Source of the DNA: Acestrorhynchus altus
Taxonomy: Eukaryota; Chordata; Actinopteri; Characiformes; Acestrorhynchidae
Assembly (NCBI GenBank): GCA_034509495.1
Contig: CM067509.1
Span: 1,928,180 to 1,992,179 of the forward strand
Direction of reading: 5' to 3'
DNA: 64,000 nucleotides
How positions within the stretch are numbered: position 1 is the stretch's first letter; each line of letters opens with the position of its first letter. The notes under the pieces are model-generated. The model was not told where the DNA came from, ran no database searches, and worked only from the letters and a program-made list of their open reading frames with translations. The translations under genes and the position numbers were made by a program. Below, piece after piece: positions 58,552 to 64,000 of this stretch.

Positions 58552-60001
58552 CAGTGGGTACAGAAAGTATTCAGACCCCTTTAAATGTTTCACTGTGTTT
58601 CATTGCAGCCATTTCCTAAAATCAAAAAAGTTCATTTTATTTCTCATTAATGCACATTCAACACCCCATCTTGACAGGAAAAAAAACAGAAATGTAGATT
58701 TTTTTTGCAAATTTATTAAAAAAGAAAAACTGAAATTTCACATGATCATACGTATTCAGATCCTTTGCTGTGACACTCATATTTAACCCACATGCTGTCC
58801 ATTTCATGTCAGAGCAAATGAGAATCATGAGGTCGAAGGAACTGTCCAAGGAGCATAATTGTGGCAAGGCACAGATCTGGCCAAGGTTACAAAATAATTT
58901 CTGCAACACTCAAGGTTCCTAAGAGCACAGTGGCCTGCATAATCCTTAAAAGGAAGAAGTTTGAGACAACCAGAACTCTTCCTAGACCTGGCTGTCCAGC
59001 CAAACTGAGCAATTGTGGGAGAAGAGCCTTGGTGAGAAAGGTAAAGAAGAACCCAAAGATCACTGTGGCTGAGCTCCAGAGATGCAGTAGGGAGAGGGGA
59101 GAAAGTTCCACAAAGTCAACTATCACTGCAGCTCTCCATCAGTCGGGGCTTTATGGCAGAGTGGCCCGACGGAAGCCTCTCCTCAGTGCAAGACATTTGA
59201 AAGCCCGCATGGAGTTTGCCAAAAAACACATGAAGGACTCCCAGACTATGAGAAATACGATTCTCTGGTCTGATGAGACAAAGATTGAACTTTTTGGTGT
59301 TAATTATATGCAGCATGTGTGGAGAAAACCAGGCACTGCTCATCAACTGCCCAATACAATCCCAACAGTGAAGCATGATGGTGGCAGCATCACGCTGTGG
59401 GGGTGTTTTTCAGCTGCAGGGACAGGACGACTGGTTGCAACTGAAGGAACAGTGATATCCTGGACGGAAACCTCTTGCAGAGTGCTCTGGACATCAGACT
59501 GGGCCGAAGGTTTACCTTCCAACAAGAAAATGACCCTAAGCACACAGCTAAAATAACAAAGGAGTGGCTTCGGAACAACTCTGTGCCTGTTCTTGACTGG
59601 CCCAGCCAGAGCCCTGAACAAAACCCAATTGAGCATTTCTGGAGAGACCTGAAAATGGCTGTCCACCAACGTTCACCGTCCAACCTGACAGAACTGGAGA
59701 GGATCTGCAAGGAAGAATGGCACAGGATCCCCAAATCCAGGTGTGAAAAACTTGTTACTGTACTAGCTCAAAAGGGTGCTTCTACTCAATACTGAGCAAA
59801 GGGTCTGAATACTTATGATCATGTTAAATTTCAGTTTTTCTTTTTTAATAAATTTGCAAAAAATTCTACATTTCTGTTTTTTTTCTGTCAAGATGGGGTG
59901 GTGAGTGTACATTAATGGAAATAAAATGAACTTTTTTGATTTTAGCAAATGGCTGCAATGAAGGAAATTTAAAGGGGTCTGAATACTTTCCGTACCCACT
60001 G
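58552..60001 (+). mobile_element. Tc1/mariner transposon, nearly full length (1450 bp)
   Basis: Bounded by TA on both sides (58550-58551, 60002-60003). Terminal repeats begin CAGTGGGTACAGAAAGTATT and, inverted, CAGTGGGTACGGAAAGTATT. Each arm is about 200 bases or more and highly similar, the long-repeat layout of the IR/DR class. Between them lies one transposase gene on the plus strand. It sits in presumed ahr2 intron 1, antisense to ahr2. Confidence 0.95.
58826..59795 (+). pseudogene. Tc1 transposase, broken by two frame disruptions
   Basis: A DDE-type transposase that would cut and paste its own element. The main frame (from 58861) has the paired helix-turn-helix region (VARHRSGQGYKIIS as MARHRSGQGYKIIS..., KVPKSTVACI) and WSDETKIELFG with the first catalytic Asp. 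A second frame to the stop at 59793-59795 holds QQENDPKHTAK (second Asp) and SPEQNPIEHFWRDLK (Glu). The switch is at about 59450, where a short deletion seems to have removed some residues. At the start, an ATG near 58828 leads into SKELSKEH and loses frame at about 58855, again apparently by a small deletion. All three catalytic residues remain, but no continuous protein can be made. Confidence 0.92.
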
Positions 60002-61199
60002 TAGATGTGAACGTTTAATGTAACATACAGCAAGATATCCAACAACTCATCTTCATTACCACAAAATGACTTGATTGTGTCTACATGAATGTACATTGTG
60101 TACATAAGCAAACATTCAGATTGTTTGCAGCCAGGTTTTGCCTGGTTGGACTTGTACACCTGCCTGCATTGTGTTTTCTAACTAACCATTTGAACAGAAA
60201 CCTGTATGTTATTCATCTGTAAGAGCATCTGAATGTCGTACCATTAAAAGTGTCCAAACATTGTAGTATTATAACAGTGATGGATGTCTGGAAGCATTGC
60301 TTTGCTATGTTTTTGGAATATGGGACAGAACTGAGGCAAGTTAATGTTTCCTACACTGACATCTGGCTTTGGCTGTACTCCACAGCTGTAAATGTTGTGG
60401 CCACTGAAGGGGAACGGTCCAACTTCCAAGGGAGCCAATTCTCTGTTTTTGTCCTGTATACATTTCAAAACTGCCCACACAACCTAGTAAAGATGGGCCA
60501 CTATGACTGTGACAAAAACAAATCAAAGATGGTACTGCTCCATCTGCTCGTGTAGTTCTTTATTATTTTATGTGAAGCAAAACATTCCAAAGCCTTGTAT
60601 CTTTTTATGTTTGGGCAACAGATCATTTGCTGTGTGAGTTGTTTTTTTTTTCTCCTGCCCAGCAAACCATCATGGCTGGAATTCAGTGGTGAGTCCAACA
60701 GCTTTTCAACTCTGTCCAGTTTCAAATTGGTCAGGAGACCAGTTACTGCTTTAAGAACAGAGTGCTTGTAAACAAGCATAGCTGCAGCAGTCTGAGATAG
60801 TATAGGCTAATTTTTTTGTTGTTCACAGAGACAAATTAAACAGGAATTCCATTTGTTTTTCCACGTCTGCATAATATACAAAGTCACAGTCACAGTGGTC
60901 TGATGTCAAATGGTCCACTGCAGAGAAACTTTGTTTTTATGCCCTCCAAACCCACAAGTGAACTACACGTTTTATGTGTAATGTTAGTGATGGTATATGA
61001 TTTATATTCCAAAGTTTAAGAGTAGCTGCGGAAAAGGTCACCTTCAGACCTCAACCAAGAACAAAGAGCAGCTCAAAGCTGATGACTGGATGACCAAGTC
61101 AATTGTGAGGAAGAAAGGTAACAAAGGAGATCAGAAATATATCTCTAAAGAGCTCAACTGTACTGTACTACAATTACAGTGTGCATAGTGTACATTTAA

Positions 61200-61860
61200 T
61201 CACAGCACCTACAAAATACTGTATTATCACAGCAAAAAATCCCAGTACGGTAACTGTTATTACAGAAAACAATCCCAGTACTGTTCACTTCTCTACTTGT
61301 ACAACTCACAGTCCCTGGCCTTGTACATAGTTCTCATAGTGACAATTGGTAAGTAATTTGTTTTATACAATAAAATAAAATATTGTTCAAAAACTATTAC
61401 AGTACAAATCACAGTACTATAACTATACAGTAAAAAATCATAGTACTGTACCTATATAGTAAAAATCACAGTCCCGAACTTGTTGTTACAGTAAACAGTC
61501 ACAATACTGTAACTGCTGATACAGTAAAAATCACAATACTGTAACTGTTATTACAGTAAACAATCCCAGTACTGTAACTGTTATTACAGTACAAATCACA
61601 GTACTGTAACTGTTGTTACAGTAAAAATCACAGCACTGCAACTGCTGATACAGTAAAAAATCACAATATTGTAACTGTTATTACAGTACAAATCACAGTA
61701 CTGTAACTGTTATAACAGTACAAATAACAGTATGGTAACTATACAGTAAAACTCCAGTACTGTATCTATACAGTAAAAATCACAATACCAAACCTGTTGT
61801 TACAGTAAACAGTTACAATACTGTAACTGTTACAGTAAGAGGTGCTGTATTTTATATCAC
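61200..61860. repeat. CAGTACTGTAACTGT minisatellite
   Basis: Imperfect units such as CAGTACTGTAACTGTTATTA followed by CAGTAAAAATCA. Many units contain self-complementary CAGTACTG and TACAGTA/TACTGTA. Confidence 0.92.
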
Positions 61861-62242
61861 AGTAAATATTAGACTACCTACATTAATAAATGTCATTATA
61901 TACAATATAATTACATGTACAATGAGTGACAATCTTCAGCAAATCACAGCAGTATACACATACACTGTTACTACTACACTACACTGATCAAAATGTCATT
62001 ATAAGTAGTTTGTATTGATTAATGTTATGAACAAAGTGTCTGTAACGTCTCCCTTTCTCCCAGCGCAGTGTAGCATTACCTACTAAAGTAAACCTAAACT
62101 AAAGTAAATAAAGTATCACCTGGTCATAGTTTAATAGCACTTCACAGAGAGTTTGTTCAGTAGCTGATAAAGCTGTCAAAGGACTGATCAGTGATATAAG
62201 CTAAGCTAACAGATGTTACCATATCATATGAGTTCTAAAATA

Positions 62243-62346
62243 ACATGCTGTACATGGGCTCTACAGAAACATGCTTCATATGGGTTCTACAGAAACATGC
62301 TTCATATGGGTTCTACAGAAACATGCTTCATATGGGTTCTACAGTA
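62243..62346. repeat. 26-bp tandem repeat, four copies
   Basis: Four head-to-tail 26-bp units of the form ACATGCTTCATATGGGTTCT ACAGAA. The last three are almost identical and the first is diverged. Confidence 0.95.
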
Positions 62347-62544
62347 ACATGTCTGACTAATAATTTATTCAAACTGATTTTCATGAGCTATATGCAAAAT
62401 TAACAGTAAAACAAAAAGGCTAGAAATAGCTCACTTGTCACTAAAATTGCCTTTTTAAAATAAGTTATGAAAGCAAATTAACTTTATGCTCATATACTTT
62501 TTTAATGTTTTAGTATAGTCAATTATTTACCCAACTAAAACGTT

Positions 62545-63130
62545 TGGCGGCTGTGTCTCTGAGTTTCTCAGAGTTTGGCGTGCTGTGTTCTGTGTTTCTC
62601 TGGGGATGCATGGCTGTGGCCTGTGTTTCAGAGTTTACGGCTGTGTCTCTGAGGCTTCTCAGAGTTTGCGTGCTGTGTCTCTGTGTTTCTCAGAGTTTCA
62701 TGCTGTGTCTCTCTGTGTTTCAGAGTTTGCTGCTGTGTCTCTGAGTTTCTCAGAGTTTTGGCGGCTGTGTCTCTGTGTTTCTCAGAGTTCGTGGCTGTGT
62801 CTCTGAGTTTCAGGAGTTTGGCGGCTGTGTCTCTGTGTTTCAGAGTTTGGTTATTGCTGTGTCTCTGAGTTTCAGAGTTTGCAGCTGTGTCTCTGTGTTT
62901 CTCTGTGAGTTTGGCGGCTGTGTCTCTGTGTTTCTCAGAGTTTGGCTACAACCAGAGTTTCTCAGAATTTACAGCTGTGTCTCTGAGTTTCAGAGTTCGG
63001 TGGCTGTGTGTCTCTGAGTTTCAGAGTTCGGTGGCTGTCTCAGAGTTTCAGAGTTCGGCGGCTGTGTTCTGAGTTTTCAGAGTTTGGCTGCTGCATTTGA
63101 GTTTCTCAGAGTCGGCAGCTGTGTTTCAGA
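62545..63130. repeat. GGCTGTGTCTCTGAGTTTCTC minisatellite
   Basis: About 18-20 units of 25-35 bases. Most carry CTCTGAGTTTCTCAGAG or a near variant, an inverted repeat of CTCTGAG with a TTT loop. The open frames across it are repeat artefacts. Confidence 0.93.
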
Positions 63131-63469
63131 CTTTTCTGATCAGGTTTCATATTTGCCCTGCTTACATTAGGGCTCAGCTTCTTTTTTCAGAACAAGCTTG
63201 TATCAAGAGTTTGACCTAAAATACAAGTTAAATGAGAGGCAGAAGTGGCAGTAGTCCAAAGCTCCAGAAAAGTGGAGGGAAAAGGAGGGGTGTCCTTTAT
63301 ATCAGATTACAGTGTGCCCCCTCCCTCTGCAGAGCATCGCGTGAGAGCAGAGCAGCTCCCTCAAAACTGGACTGAGATAAAGAATGGAGGGGGTGAAGAA
63401 AGAGAGAGAACAGAAAAAGAGCAAGAACAGGACAGAGGTTAAGAGAAAAAATACAGGAAAGAGTAAGAG

Positions 63470-63472
<3 letters not shown>

Positions 63473-63518
<46 letters not shown>
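63473..63518. repeat. (GA)n microsatellite
   Basis: About 20 GA units within a purine-rich tract that continues in degenerate form (GACAGA, GAGAGA) to about 63640. Confidence 0.95.
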
Positions 63519-63528
<10 letters not shown>

Positions 63529-63686
63529 AAGAGAGTGTGAGAGAGACAGACAGAGGACAGAAAAATAGACAGAGAAACAGAGAGTGAGAGAGACAGACAG
63601 AAAAAGAGACAGACAAATAGAGAGAGACAGACATAGACCGACAGAGACTCCCTCACCTGCCACTTTCATAGACAGACCATATCTCT

Positions 63687-63690
<4 letters not shown>

Positions 63691-63718
<28 letters not shown>
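63691..63718. repeat. (AC)n microsatellite
   Basis: About 14 AC units. Confidence 0.95.
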
Positions 63719-63721
<3 letters not shown>

Positions 63722-63913
63722 TGTATAATGCATATATACATTATTATTATCGTTATTAATATTGTTATATAATTACTATTGTTGGTGTTTTGTTGTTAAT
63801 TAATCAGTTAATAAGTTTTTCAGTTTATAATCAGTTTATAATCTCATTTGTAGCTTGGTACAAGATGTTAACTATTTGTCATCTCTGTGTAAAACACTGA
63901 ACTGAACTGGCCT

Positions 63914-63966
<53 letters not shown>
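63914..63966. repeat. (GA)n microsatellite
   Basis: A second long GA tract at the window edge, with one interruption near its start (GACAGAG). Confidence 0.92.
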
Positions 63967-63974
<8 letters not shown>

Positions 63975-64000
63975 AGAGAAATGGGGTTTATAATAAGTTA

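Larger units (their letters stand above)
58380..64000. other. Presumed ahr2 intron 1 / 5' flank
   Basis: Contains the Tc1 element, three minisatellite blocks and terminal microsatellites. The short AHR exon 1 (a basic KRRKPVQK-like coding stretch) was looked for on the minus strand and not found. About 60005-61195 shows no recognisable feature. Confidence 0.5.

Noticed and set aside
60250..60555. 101-codon open frame on the plus strand
   Set aside because: No motif, no splice or promoter context. Overlapping frames on the other strand are equally open.
61200..61860. CRISPR-like regular repeats
   Set aside because: Units are contiguous and degenerate with no unique spacers, and the host is a vertebrate genome. 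It is a minisatellite.
62544..63072. Several overlapping Cys/Val/Ser-rich open frames
   Set aside because: Pure products of the minisatellite, since repeat units of about 30 bases keep frames open.
63297..63741. Leu/Ser-rich and Arg/Glu-rich open frames
   Set aside because: Translation of (GA)n and (AC)n tracts.

Overview
The window is vertebrate nuclear DNA, most likely from a teleost fish and possibly an otophysan. It is AT-rich, with long introns and a CpG-rich promoter. Degenerate Tc1/mariner copies, hAT-type foldback fragments and microsatellites of the kind common in fish are scattered through it. Nothing prokaryotic or viral was recognised.

Two protein-coding genes could be rebuilt exon by exon, both on the minus strand and in tandem. 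(1) ndufa10, the 42-kDa accessory subunit of mitochondrial complex I, is complete: 10 coding exons from 26560 down to 12642, with consistent splice sites and phases, giving 353 codons plus stop. It starts in a CpG-rich promoter at about 26.4-26.7 kb. (2) An aryl hydrocarbon receptor gene, most like fish ahr2, runs from exon 2 (58379) to a small terminal exon (stop at 31364-31366). It encodes 973 residues here, and only the short first coding exon was not found; it probably lies beyond 64000. The genes are about 4.8 kb apart. Their products act separately: one in the mitochondrial inner membrane, the other as a ligand-activated bHLH-PAS transcription factor.

Layout: 1-12.4 kb is intergenic, with two Tc1-type remnants, a foldback element and some non-repetitive stretches. 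12.4-26.6 kb is ndufa10. 26.6-31.3 kb is intergenic, with a TTGATT-type array, a near-perfect 46-bp-arm hairpin and two hAT-like MITEs. 31.3-58.4 kb is ahr2, including a 14.6-kb intron 2 full of transposon remnants and a 615-bp intron 5 made almost wholly of a minisatellite. 58.4-64 kb is presumed ahr2 intron 1 or 5' flank, with an almost complete 1.45-kb Tc1 element and three minisatellites.

No new multi-gene system is visible. The best leads are a minisatellite of repeated splice-acceptor-like motifs in ahr2 intron 5, a 10-bp-period array of GCGTG (AHR/ARNT core) sites in an ndufa10 intron, the 27.5-kb hairpin, and the ligand-pocket residues of the AHR.
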